Assembly: GCA_001949185.1 (NCBI GenBank)
Contig: BDGG01000011.1
Coordinates: 1,125,878 to 1,189,877, forward strand
Reading direction: 5' to 3'
Length of the DNA stretch: 64,000 nt
From: Ramazzottius varieornatus
Taxonomy: Eukaryota > Tardigrada > Eutardigrada > Parachela > Ramazzottiidae
Below the pieces are notes generated by a model. The model made no database searches and had not been told where the DNA came from. It saw only the letters and a program-made list of their open reading frames with translations. The position numbers and the translations under genes were made by a program. Positions within the stretch are counted from its first letter, which is position 1; each line of letters starts with the position of its first letter. Positions 41,101-51,878 of the stretch are shown piece after piece.

Positions 41101-43105
41101 AGTCCAATCTCCTCTGCCCGGCAGTCGGGCTTCCGGGATGGCCACCCGTGTGAGACGCCACTTGTGAAGGTGTTGGAGAATCCGAAGACGGCACTCGACC
41201 AGATGACGTACATGGCAGAGATGTTGGAGAAACCTGCCTGTGTCCCTTGTCGTTCACCGTCTTCCTCAACTGCATGTTGAAGTAGTTGGAGAGCATAGAA
41301 GAAGGTGAGGCGGAAGCCTTTCCTGACGACGAAATGGTCACTAGTACCGGGAAACCTTCTCAAAATCCACGACGAAACTGAGCATTCCTCCACTTTTGTC
41401 GAGTGGGTGGACGTGTCGAGCCTGATGCAGTGATAATCAACAGAGAGAAGTATGTCTACATGGTACTCATCATATCGCAGAGAAAAAAGAGGCGTCCACC
41501 GACAAAGTCAAGCTCGGCGGTCACAAGCCGCGATAGCAAGAGTGTATGCGATACCTGGCCCTCCAAGTCGGCCAGCGTCTCAGCTGGAACCAGCACTTCC
41601 TACACGTTGAGGCCACAGTCAACTCCGAAATATGCCTGCTAGATCGTCTGAACTCTGAAGAGAGGACCCCCGAAAAACGAGTGTGTCGCGTTGTATCGTG
41701 TCTTTGTGGATCCCATCTCTGTTCTTGTACTTCTGTGTGGTTCGCCGTGGTTGCTGAAGACGGCAATATGACCGAGGTGATGTAGGAAACGCTGTCCGGC
41801 CTTTCGCCGATCACGAGACCGGAAAGATGACGGGCGAACTCTTCGCAGAGTGGGGTGTTGGAGGAGGTAGTTGCGGACGCGAGGGGCTGCACAGTTACTT
41901 TTCAAGATTCGGAAAAGAGATAAGTAGCCTGCTGGGCTCCCCTGCGTGGTGGATGTCGTACAAAGAAAAGATGCTCAGAGGTCGCACCTAGCTAACAGCA
42001 AACGGACCGATATCGCGCTAAGTTCTGCACTGCTATCGGTAAAGGATGTTTGTTACTCGACCAAGTCTCCTCCCAGGGGGATCCGAGAGCGTCTGAACCC
42101 ATAATGTATTATTTTTCGACTTCCAGTTGGTAAAAAAAACATTGCTCCCAACACCATAAAACATCGCTCCCAACTGAAAACCAGAGAGAAGCCCAAATGG
42201 AAGAACGGAAGGAATGCATCTCCGAGACCGTGGCCTTGCACAACAAAAGAGCCAGTTCAACTTGCAAGGTCGAGCTGTTCCATATGAATTCATCGCTCGT
42301 TTGGAAATCATTCGTTCCTGATTGTCGGCCTGAACAACAGCTCGGAGAGTAGAGCGATGTGCTTCTAATATTTTAATGACGCCCCGTGACTAGTAACAAT
42401 GAAATGGCCCTCAAATTGATATACAGTCCACTCGCTCGAAATGTGGATGAACGTTTTCGGTTTTAATTTGAGGCCTGCTAAACGTTCACCGCACAGCGTG
42501 CTGGGCTACAGGCCAAAATTACAAAGCACATACATTACACAATGCTTTGAGTGATGTAATCAAGCAATCAAGTGGCGGATATTCGGCTGTAATGGGCTTG
42601 GCGAGAACTTCAGACGATTTCCGGGTTTTGAAATCGGAAAATTTCGTCCACATTTCTAGCGAGTGGGACTGTATGTCATATATATTGTACTATGCGGAAG
42701 CCCAGCACAGTTACAGAAAACTGTGCCGTTGTGTTCTGCACGACCAAAAAGCAGGACGCTCGCTCGTTTTGCACGATCAGACACTATGAGAGTACCCACT
42801 TTTATGGTACTCTCGGTACTTTGAATCTGTATCCAAAGATCCGTGTTGTTCCAGTTGGCCGGATTTATCGTCAGGCGCAAGCGTTCTTATTACCATTTTT
42901 TGTATCGAATTGTTTAGCGCATCTAAATACTTCGATGCCATCCAACACAATGAAGTCATTACTCCAAAGTGCTGTAATGACCCAGACAAACGTTTGTTCA
43001 TGCACACCTCGTGAGCCGTAGAATTCAGTGTAACATCGGAGCTTGCAGTATCTCACCAAGCAGGAAAAGTCCGAAAACTTTGTGCCTGTATTCAGCAACT
43101 TCGTC
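41101..43105. other. Transposon-rich DNA without a confident gene
   Basis: Several medium open frames on both strands (for example 41521-41892 minus) show no domain, no splice logic and skewed composition. A 248-bp MITE lies at 42424-42671. Confidence 0.5.
42424..42671. mobile_element. Tc1/mariner-type MITE, copy 2
   Basis: Begins CAGTCCACTCGCTCGAAATG and ends CATTTCTAGCGAGTGGGACTG; arms about 35 bases including GTGGA(C/T)GAA. Flanked on both sides by TA. Confidence 0.9.
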
Positions 43106-45598
43106 ATGGCTTCTTTACGGCCAGCTCTCCTATTTGTTTGGGTAAGTATCTGGATGGACACTTCCTTGTCGAATATTGGATGAGTATGCTCACTCGCAGG
43201 TGGGGATCGCTGTCCCGTTCGTCAATGGGCTCATTGGCAATGCAACCTTTCCCGCGTCTTCACGGATTCGGCAAGGTCGGCTTATCGGTGACGCAATTGG
43301 AGCATCCTGCTTTCCACTTGTGTATCCATTCGTCTCTCCGTGCTTGATAGTCAACTCCATCTGTATGCCATCGACAGATTCTTACAGCGGCTTCGCGTGT
43401 ACTTGCAAGTTTGGATTTGTGGCCAACGCCGACAACACACGCTGCATCAGCGGTAAGCCGTTCGAAAGCTTGATCTTATGTTTATTCTCAAAGATGTTTC
43501 TGTCCTTGTGGTACTGTAGATTCGTCAACCCCGCTGAGCTCGACCGAATGTGTGGACGAGAGCGACTGCGATGGATTTCCGGGCACCATCTGCCGCAGGA
43601 ACACACTGTTCTCTTCGATCAACGGCGCGAAACCTACCTTGTCATCGACAATGAAGCGCTGCCAATGCGCAGAAGACAGAGACGTGGATCCCACTCAGCC
43701 ACTCGGATGCCAAAAAAGTGATAGAAACTCGGCCGTAATCTGAGCAACATGTTCTTGAATGTTTCTTCTCCAACTTGGTCACCAATTATTTTCAGCGAAC
43801 TTCAACTGCAGCAAGGCTGGGTCCACAGGTTACTGCAGGAAAAGGAACCCGGAAGACGTCTGCCTGGACAGCAAGTGCAGCTGTCCAGCAGGAACTGGCG
43901 TGGACAACGTCACGAAAGGGTGCGCGCGTAAGTCACAGATGTTTCGGTCGACGTGAGAGATTGTCTTTTACAAATGGGTTCTTCATGCATTGTCTGCTGC
44001 TGCTGTCGGACTGCCTAACTGTTTGTACTCTAGGTCCCGATAAGAAGACTTGTGAGAAGAAGGACGACTGCCCGCTGCCCGATAAATTCACCACCGTATC
44101 TACGGAAGGTTTTTGCGATCGGAAGCTTGGAAAGTGCAGTTGTGCAATGGCGAAACAAGGTGCAAGCCCAAGTGCGAATCCACCAGTTCCCGAGATTCCA
44201 GCGGGCACCGCCGGCACTTCCGTATACGACTACGCCAGTAGAACTATAAAATGCGTTCGTAAGTGTATTCATCCTATTTCAATGTCAGACACAGCAGCCT
44301 ACCCACGGACGTCGCCTGCATAAGATCTTATACCCACCCCTGACGGGGAAAAGTGACCGAACGACAGGTGGGCCCCTAGCGTGGCTTGGTTGATCACTGA
44401 TTTTTTACAACCACAATACTGCCTCACATTAGGTGACGGCTGCTGGCTGGCAAGTGCCTACCTGAGCAGTGCGCCCCTTACTGCCTGGGGTGGGTCTAAA
44501 GGTCTTATGCAGGCGACGTCCATGAGCCTACCTGTGGTCGCGAGGCTCAATACATCAATCAATGACAACAGCTAAATTACGACTGTAACACATATGTAAT
44601 ATCGCGAGTAGGCTGCTGTGTCCGACATTATTTACGTGTACTTGCATCTGGGTCAGCCTATTTCTGATGCACCAACTAGCTCGTGCTGCTGCTGTGTCAG
44701 AAGAACTGCCATCTGATCAGCTGCAAAAATCTCTTTGATTTAATCGCGCATTTTGTATTTACAGCAATCCAGGTCCTGGCGAGATGTGCAGACAACGAAC
44801 ACTGCGCAGTCTCACTGAACCAGACTTGTTATAAGTCGTCTCCAGACCAGGCTTTCGGCAGTTGTCTCTGTGCCCCACTAAAGAGACCACTAATGGGAGG
44901 GTTGACCTGCCGTGGTAAGCTTTTTGAGTTATCGGTCCCACTCAGCATATACATCTCAGAAGGATAAAGTGATGGTTCCAAAGCAGTCAACGTACAATTT
45001 TTGTTGACTTTGAACCATCAGAACTGAGGGGCGGGGTCGTGAGGCGCTACGATCAAAAGCCTTGATCGACACTTTCGGTGCGATCAGCTGTTCACCTCGT
45101 AAACCGGCAGCATGTGTGTCTTGAACTTTCTTCACTCTGTCCCATCCTAAAAAGTTCACCACAAACGCGCGATCTCAGAGGTAGTAAAAAAAACAAGCAT
45201 AAGACATTACCGGAGGAAAGCGACAGAGCAACGAACACATATTGCCAGTTTACGAGGTGAACAGCTGATCGCACCAAAAGTGTCGATCTGGGCTTCTGAG
45301 CGTACCGCCTTACGACCCCGCCCCTCAGTTTTGACTGTTCGATTGACCATGGTTCCATGTTAATGGCCGCAATGGTTTGCATGTGTCTTTAGATGTTTTT
45401 GGCAAATGTTGCCATCCCACCGCCCCAGTCGGAACTTTTCACTGCGGAATCCCCATTGTCCCCAAGGCCGGTGTCTCTGATTTGACATGTTTGCCGTCCA
45501 CTTCCACCTGTGGATGCAGCACCGGTGTGTTCCAACCTGAGGTTGGATGTGTGGCCACATTGCTCGGTCCATCTCCGCAATGCAATATATTCCTTTAG
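43106..45598 (+). CDS. Secreted modular Cys-rich protein
   Basis: Seven exons, 43106-43141, 43200-43452, 43520-43717, 43796-43927, 44034-44258, 44765-44914 and 45393-45598, giving 399 aa. Intron 1 is phase 0 and all later introns are phase 1. Exons 1-2 encode a signal peptide (MASLRPALLFVWVGIAVPFV, cleaved near NG). Each later exon encodes a module of six to eight Cys ending in a C-x-C pair, for example CTCKFGF, CQCAED, CSCPAGTG, CSCAMAK, CLCAP and CGCSTG. This resembles EB/EGF-like extracellular modules and the phase 1-1 exons fit module duplication. No membrane helix or GPI signal is visible. The donor of exon 3 (AAAAAA|GTGATA) is weak. Introns 5 and 6 hold large inverted repeats. Function unknown. 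Confidence 0.78.
44281..44629. mobile_element. 349-bp inverted-repeat element in intron 5 of the Cys-rich gene
   Basis: Left end AATGTCAGACACAGCAGCCT and right end in reverse complement AATGTCGGACACAGCAGCCT. Inside, GGACGTCGCCTGCATAAGA pairs with TCTTATGCAGGCGACGTCC. Non-coding. Confidence 0.85.
45022..45332. mobile_element. Foldback element with ~90-base arms in intron 6 of the Cys-rich gene
   Basis: Left arm ACTGAGGGGCGGGGTCGTGA ... GTGCGATCAGCTGTTCACCT; the right arm is its complement. A smaller hairpin (GATGGTTCCAAAGCAGTCAAC / GTTGACTTTGAACCATC, about 44971-45020) abuts it. Confidence 0.9.
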
Positions 45599-46578
45599 TC
45601 AATCTAAACTTTCAGAAAAATTGTGCACTTTGTTGGCTGGGAGGGTAATTTGCCCTGCACTTAAGATTCTACCAGCCTTATTAATTGAAGAAAAAGATAT
45701 ACGGAACACATCTCGTTCCGATAAGGGCAAATCAAGATTCAAATAAAGCTCTAGTGGAGCTGGTCCAGTTGTTCGAGATGTGCTACCTTATTTGACAGCT
45801 TTAGAGCTCAAAGGAGAGCAAAATGAACGCAACCGCCCCCGATCATTCAGTGCAGCTTAGCAGATTCGGTTGGATCACCCGATCAAGCCTCTTGAGACAT
45901 GGACAGTGCAAGACAGTGCATTCAGTGACTTTGGCTTCCGCCTTGGTACAGTCTAAGGTAAATGTATGGCTAGACTAGTGTTTCTCAAGAATCGACCGAT
46001 TCGGTAACATATTTCCAAAGAGTGGACAGTGAACACTCTACAAGGTCGGGTTATACGAGGTTTGCCGAAAAAATGTCCAAGGTCCTCTGTGAGCTTCCGA
46101 GTTGTCATCGACTACTGCAGCACTAACGGGATCCAGTAACATCGCCCTCCGACGAATCACCGTGGAGTCACTTCGGGGGTTAATCTGCCCTTAATCCCTC
46201 TAAGCCCGTATACAGGCGCGGTGCCCTGCCATGGAGGTCTTATGGAAAAATCAGCAATCAGCTTGACTTCTTGATTTGCTACCACAAGACGTCCATGGCG
46301 GGGCACCGCGCCTGTATACGGGCTTAGAGGGATTAAGGGCAGGTTAACCCCTGCTCGACGGCGTCGACCATTGCTCTTACACTGAATTTCATACTGGTTA
46401 TCATGTACGAATTTACAGTCTTACAGCATATTGTACTGTGCGCATACGTTACGATACAGCGATCAAAACGCCATCAAAAATTTGAGAAGGTGAACGCCCA
46501 GGTAACGAACTTACATTCGAATGTTTACCTTCAGGCGCTACCACAAATTCGTTGTATAAGCACATTATTACGTCTGCA
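45599..46578. other. Intergenic between Cys-rich gene and Ly6-type gene (convergent)
   Basis: Contains the TTAA-type palindrome at 46176-46351. No gene seen. Confidence 0.5.
46176..46351. mobile_element. Palindromic element ending in GGGGTTAA
   Basis: Arms of about 65 bases: GGGGTTAATCTGCCCTTAAT, CCCTCTAAGCCCGTATACAG, GCGCGGTGCCCTGCCATGGA and their near-perfect complement, around a spacer of about 45. The TTAA at each end recalls piggyBac-type target sites. Confidence 0.85.
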
Positions 46579-49500
46579 TCAAAACGGAATATGGGAGTAA
46601 TTATACCGCACAACCAGTTTTGAAGATTGAAGATTCATCCCGATGTAAATACCTGTCATAAGCAGACCGGCCAAAAGGGGCCAGAACGAGAAGATGGCGG
46701 TACAAGCGGAGCTCGAACTGTCCTTGCTTATTCCCCCATCGCCGATGCTGGATGGATTTGTGCTGTCTGTGATCAGGCTTTCTGCCGTGGATTCTATGTT
46801 TCCGCCGCTGACAATGGGAGGCGAAGAGTTGAGATTGTCGCTGCTCCACGTGTTGCACGAATCAGCTTTACACACGCATATCGTAAGGGGAATGTTACTG
46901 GCGATAATGAGATCGTCAAAGCAACCCCAACCTTTCGTATCCAGGTCGGTCTTTACATGGGCTGGAGTTTTATCTCCCACTACGTAGCATGATCGATATG
47001 TGTTAAGCGCTGAAAAACATAAATAAAATCTTGAATTACACATACTGTTATCCTTTGAGTTTTGTGGCCGCAACTGCGGGATATCCAGCCAACCGTTTCT
47101 CTTCAAATTTCTTCCTTTGTTTGAGGTACTGTCGAAGAGGTGCATGACGGAACCAGTTTTATAGATTCTTGCGTCATTGACCTGTTTTTATTATTTCGTT
47201 TATTTCTTATTTCTGCGGAACTTGTGGTTAATGCCGGTGTTATCACTACGAGGGAGAGGTTATTGAGTTAGCCATAACGACCTGCGGTTGTTGAGTTAGC
47301 CACCGCTGCGGTATGTGGTGGCGCACAGTCAGGGCAATAGCCAAAAAACGCGATAATCAATACCGCTCTTCTAAACTACCGTATGAGGCGCATACCGCTG
47401 TTATCAAGGCTGATAATTTCGAGAGCCGAATGAACATTTTCTTGACCGGAATGCCCATCACAGAACTGAAACTTCTCAACGATTGCTCAATGATAGCTGT
47501 GGCACAGTGTTGTCGGTTAAGGGTCATCCTAGTATCTGTACAGCTCAACAGTAAGTCTTCCAGGGCATTTTCTTCGTGGAGAGGAATTTTAGGCTGTTTT
47601 CATGACTTCCGACGTGTTGACCATTCAGCCGAATGTCCAGCGTCTGCCAATTTACTCCGTACGCCTCCGCAGTTTCCCGCATTCCCCATCCCATTTCTCT
47701 CACCGCATGAACCGCTGCTTGCATCGTTAACTGCGCATGGACCTCTAGTGCAGTCTTCAGCTTGAGAGACGCCATGTTTATTCCGACAGAGTTGATAACA
47801 AAACTGCTGTACGAAATTTGGCCTCGCAGTGAAAAAAATAATTCTTATTGTCATTGAAAACCGCGTCGTCAGCGCCTCTAGTGGCCTTAGTTTCATTCCT
47901 GGTCCAGGCTCTCTAACATGGGGTTTGACAGTTTGCCGAACTGGGGATCTTGTGCATGCATTGAGAACCTAAGCCCATCGCAAGAAGTACCATTCGACAG
48001 CCCGTTATTTTCTCTGTCGAATCATCCAAACATGTGTTAGAATATGTCAGACAGAACGGGCGAAAACAGTTGGCTAACTCAATAACCGAAGGTTCTTATG
48101 GCTAAATCAATAACCTCTCCCTCGTAGGCAAAGTTTATGGAGAAGATTTGGACATCTTTCACGTGTAAAGTTCAGCCTTTGAACTTGAGAAACTCATAAT
48201 GAGCTGCATAATCTTGAAATGGCTGGCCCGGTTGATTTGATATCGGTTCGACCCGGTCGCGAAACCATGAACCATAGTTGCGACACGGTTCGGCAGTACT
48301 AACGGCATAGTGCCCAGCTTCGCTCAGTGTCGCGCACCACGCACCATAACCCCTCCATAACTGGTGCCAGGTTTGGCCATCCTTCTTGTGGATGCGCCAA
48401 ATAGCGCTCAGACCTCTCGTGTGATCAAACTCTTCATACAATCTCCGTAAAATCAATGGATCTGTTTCGCAAGTCATGTTTTCACCAATCACAGCATATG
48501 TATAGATTTATACTGCGCAGCTATCCCGGCTTATGTTTTCCCTAGTATCGCTGCACAGAATTTCAAAATCTGTGCAAGCTGAGTTGATCGACGTATTGAT
48601 TTGTTACGTTTCAAATTCCGAATTTCAAATTTTTGAATTCGTTTCTCCTAGTGTTTTGCGATTTCGTTCTTACTCGCGAGATGCTTTCCGGTTGCTCGAT
48701 CCTCTTTATGCTCATTACCCTAAGGCATGATGGAAGGTGGAAGTTTTAGCCAGAAGGACGGTGATGATCTCCAGCCAAGCCGGAGGGAAAGTTTTGCAAG
48801 CCGTCCCATTTCATTGCTCTTCTCCGTCAAGTAGCCGCCGAGGATCCATCCCAGCACTCAAGTGGAGGAACCAGCTGTTCCTGTTGCGCAGAAATCAAGT
48901 TAAGAAGTTAGAGAATTTCCGGTGATTCATCGAGGGAAGAACATTCGAGATAGCTTCGATAACGATGATGATGAAGCGACGTCGAGGTGAGCTTTTCTTT
49001 CTATTACTTTGCCCTACCCATGTGAAATCACGCATTCACCAAGTGTCTGCGCCAGTGGAACTGGGTCTTAACACCGCGCTTTTGCTTGCAGGAAAGCTTG
49101 TTCTCTCGAGTAGAGATGGTGATAAGGACGATGGGAAACACCAGGTGAATGCTAATAGGGGAATCAATTTAAGTAATCCGAAAAAGAAAGCTGAGCATGG
49201 GGTCGATAATGCTGATCGCTTCAGCGAGGCAGACGACCGACCCGAAGCGACAGACTTGCTAACATTCTGTCAACTGCCAATGAGACCGAACAGAAGCACG
49301 GGACATGAAGCTGGACTTGCAGGACAGTGGGTGCGCGCGTTCCAGGAAGCTCTGCTCCTACAAAAGGCCGCCAGGAAGGAAAGTGCGACTTCGAAACCTC
49401 GACAACTGGAGCCGAGGCGAGTACGACCAAAGCCCGTATCAAAAGTAACCAAGAAAAGACTTTTGACTTACAACATTTCTAAAGCGTACGGTGCACGAAC

Positions 49501-51878
49501 TGCTCAAATAATCCTGCTAGCTCCGATCTGAAGAGTGGAGAGAATAAGTTTCGATTGCAACTGATTCAGTAATTGCTGAAGTGGATTCGAATCTGACCAG
49601 TTCTTCTGCTTCTCAGCGCACTACGTTATGAAATCAGGAAAACCTTCGGTGATGCTCTTTGATGCTTGGTTTTCCGTAATGTCGAACCGTAAAGCACCAA
49701 TCGTTGGCCAAGATTCACACAGCGGTCAAACAAATTTCGAAGTGCGGAGGACCACAGACGAAAGAGAAGAAAAAACGGCAAGCTGACCCCGCGACAGTGG
49801 CGCACCTCCGGTTTCTTATGCTATGATTCATTTCGCCGACTGCGAAACGTTTTCTGCACAGAATTTTAATTGTATAAAATCATTATTTCACACGATTTTA
49901 GTCAAAAACATGACTTGCGAAACAGGTCTAGTGTCTACCAGGCGTTGATATAGTATGTACACAATAATAGGGGGACTGGACCCTGGTTTTCAAACGCCGG
50001 TAGCGTGTTGCTGACCTTAGCAACGTCATTACATTCGAACTATATCCTATCATCATTTCAGATTCTGACCGTATGTGACTGTCCTGTGTTTCGTTATCGA
50101 GCATGTCGACCGACTGAATAAAGATCAGTTTTTAAGACTTCAAAAGGTCGGTAGTATGTGGAGTATTAGGTAGTGTCTGTGGTGTCTATTGATAGGTAGT
50201 ACGCGGAGTGGTTGGGTAGTGCGGAATGTAAAAGTGGTGGCATGCGGAGTATTTTGGTAAAGCGGGTAGTGTGCGGAGCCATTACCCATTTTTAGATCAT
50301 GTTATCCGAAGAAAATGTTTCGGGGGAAGGAGTTGCAGGTTTTTCTTTGACAGGTGGCGGCATGCTACAGGAGGGTCGAGGTATCATTCTCGTACGTGTG
50401 ATGGTTTCTGATTTTCACTCTGACTAAAGCCATGGTCATTTTGCCCCATTTCAACTGGTTTAGGTCGGTGGGCGGTGCCAAATCTGAGCAACCAGTCCCC
50501 ACTTTTCCGACTGACCACACTTTCGGAACATGACGACCAGTGCACCACCTACCAACTCAAAGTGGTCAACGTTCATAGTTTCTTGCTGACCACTATGCAG
50601 ACCTTTTCTTGAGTCGAAAATATAAAAGAAGTAAATCTTTCCCGTCTCACGGACTTCTTGAAAACTGTTTGTAAGATGATCAGTAGATGCACCAGGCCCC
50701 AGTTATATTTTCGGTCGAAGTTGCTTCGCGATTGAGGTCTTTCAGCTCTCACAAGATAAATTTTATTGTTTGGACTCCTGTCGAGTTTTCCACCCGGATA
50801 ACTTTGGCAGCCAATGTTTCGAAAGAGAACTTGATGGTGCTTTTTCAAGAGCGACCATCGACGAAAACGAGAAAATGCCCTGTTTCAGTTTGCTCTTGTT
50901 TGAAGGTCGATTTCTGTGTTGTGAATGCCCTCCAAAGTCCACCACCTTCACGAGGTCGGAAGAGTTGAAAAAGCACACGAAATCGACAAAGTCCAAAGCA
51001 CAGTACAAACAGCATACAAACATCGCACTTGTAAAAAACGAAGGTACGTACATCTCGCATATAAACTAACGGCGCATAGACACCACCTTTCACCGCACTG
51101 GAACTTGCTCCTAACCGGTATGCTGTTTTACGTCATTCAAATCTACTAAAGCCGCATACAAAGGACCTTTTAATGATAGTCATCGACGACTGCAGCTTTA
51201 GCATAATATGCGAATTTTCTAAAAGCACTGTCAAACTTACGTTGTCTATGATTGCCATAATATATCGTTGTAAGGCAGAAATACTCCGCTGGCTTTGCTG
51301 CTTGATTTGGGATATCCACACAGTCCAATTCGTAGTTTTTTAGCGTAGATAAGCTGTTAGCGCATTTGTCCCATTGACTTTTCACGTAACTCTGATTGGC
51401 TTGACTGTTAGGGACTGCACCGTGACCAGTGTCCGTCCATCCTGAAGACTGACACACCACGCATCTTTTGGCTCCTGCAGAGCGGGGCAACGTTTCGTAT
51501 TGGTCTACTTGTGCATGAAATGCCACCGGTACTATACCGGAATGTTGCAATATATTAGTTGCCGTTTTGATCAACTTCAAATATCATTCATTAACGGACG
51601 GAACCGTCCAGCCTGGACGGTTCCGGGCAGGGCCGCAGCGGCGTGTGTTGGATGTATCAAGATTGCAATGTGACGTCACAGGCTTTAGGCTGATCGCAGT
51701 GCAAAACTGATCACGACGCATGACGTAGCTGATACATCCAATACAGGCCGCTACGGCCCTGGTTCCGCCAGTGAAATACTGTTGGGCTCAACGTAAAGCT
51801 TTCGTTGCACCAACCTTCAGCGAGCAGCGGAAAAACTGCAGCGGCGACCAGTACAACCAGACAGGAACCGAAATTCAT
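46579..51878 (-). CDS. Ly6/quiver-type three-finger membrane protein
   Basis: Three minus-strand exons, 51815-51878, 51241-51474 and 46579-47009 (both introns phase 1), giving 242 aa. Exon 1 encodes a signal peptide (MNFGSCLVVLVAAAVFPLLA). The mature protein starts AKRCVVCQSSGW, carries further Cys (DKCANS, LDCVD, YFCLTT, RSCYVV, WGCFDD) and closes with ICVCKADSCN, the C-x-C-x4-CN signature of Ly6 domains such as quiver/sleepless. A Ser-rich stretch precedes a hydrophobic segment (AIFSFWPLLAGLLMTGIYIG); a polar tail of about 20 residues follows, so it may be a transmembrane anchor rather than a GPI signal. The 4.2-kb second intron is large for this window and holds transposon sequence. Its junction is phase-consistent and completes the Ly6 motif, but should be checked with RNA. 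Confidence 0.65.
47249..48124. mobile_element. 876-bp pogo-type element flanked by TA
   Basis: Ends CGAGGGAGAGGTTATTGAGT then TAGCCATAA, with the complementary right end ATGGCTAAATCAATAACCTC then TCCCTCG; both are flanked by TA. Just inside the left end a partial repeat (TTGTTGAGTTAGCCACC) mirrors TGGCTAACTCAATAACC inside the right end. A minus-strand frame at about 47,545-47,774 encodes MQAAVHAVREMGWGMRETAE and YGVNWQTLDIRLNGQH, an HTH_psq (pipsqueak) domain as in pogo transposases. The DDE catalytic part is missing, so it is non-autonomous. It lies in the Ly6-type gene's large intron. Confidence 0.8.
48965..49531 (+). CDS. Doubtful open frame of 188 aa
   Basis: Basic, Lys/Arg-rich frame starting MMMKRRRGELFFLLLC. 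No domain recognised. It lies inside the large intron of the Ly6-type gene on the opposite strand. Probably a chance frame or transposon relic; reported because of its length. Confidence 0.15.
   Translation: MMMKRRRGELFFLLLCPTHVKSRIHQVSAPVELGLNTALLLAGKLVLSSRDGDKDDGKHQVNANRGINLSNPKKKAEHGVDNADRFSEADDRPEATDLLTFCQLPMRPNRSTGHEAGLAGQWVRAFQEALLLQKAARKESATSKPRQLEPRRVRPKPVSKVTKKRLLTYNISKAYGARTAQIILLAPI
50145..50290. repeat. Degenerate short tandem repeat (GGTAGTGTGCGGAGT-like)
   Basis: Repeated GGTAGT-(A/G)TG(T/C)GGAG-type words (GGTAGTATGTGGAGTATTAG, GGTAGTACGCGGAGTGGTTG, GGTAGTGTGCGGAGCC). Old, irregular array within the large Ly6-type intron. Confidence 0.6.
51599..51625. repeat. Perfect 12-base-pair hairpin
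   Basis: CGGAACCGTCCA-GCC-TGGACGGTTCCG, next to the hAT-like MITE in intron 1 of the Ly6-type gene. Confidence 0.85.
51628..51761. mobile_element. hAT-like MITE, 134 bp
   Basis: Begins CAGGGCCGCAGCGGCGTGTG and ends with the complement of CAGGGCCGTAGCGGCCTGTA; arms about 32 bases. Flanking eight-mers GTTCCGGG and GTTCCGCC match at six of eight, consistent with an 8-bp hAT duplication. Lies in intron 1 of the Ly6-type gene. Confidence 0.75.

Noticed and set aside
41521-41892. Minus-strand frame of 123 aa
   Set aside because: No domain, no splice signals in phase, and composition like the antisense of random sequence.
50573-51069. Overlapping frames on both strands within the large Ly6-type intron
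   Set aside because: Both strands are open by chance over short spans; no conserved motif or exon structure.
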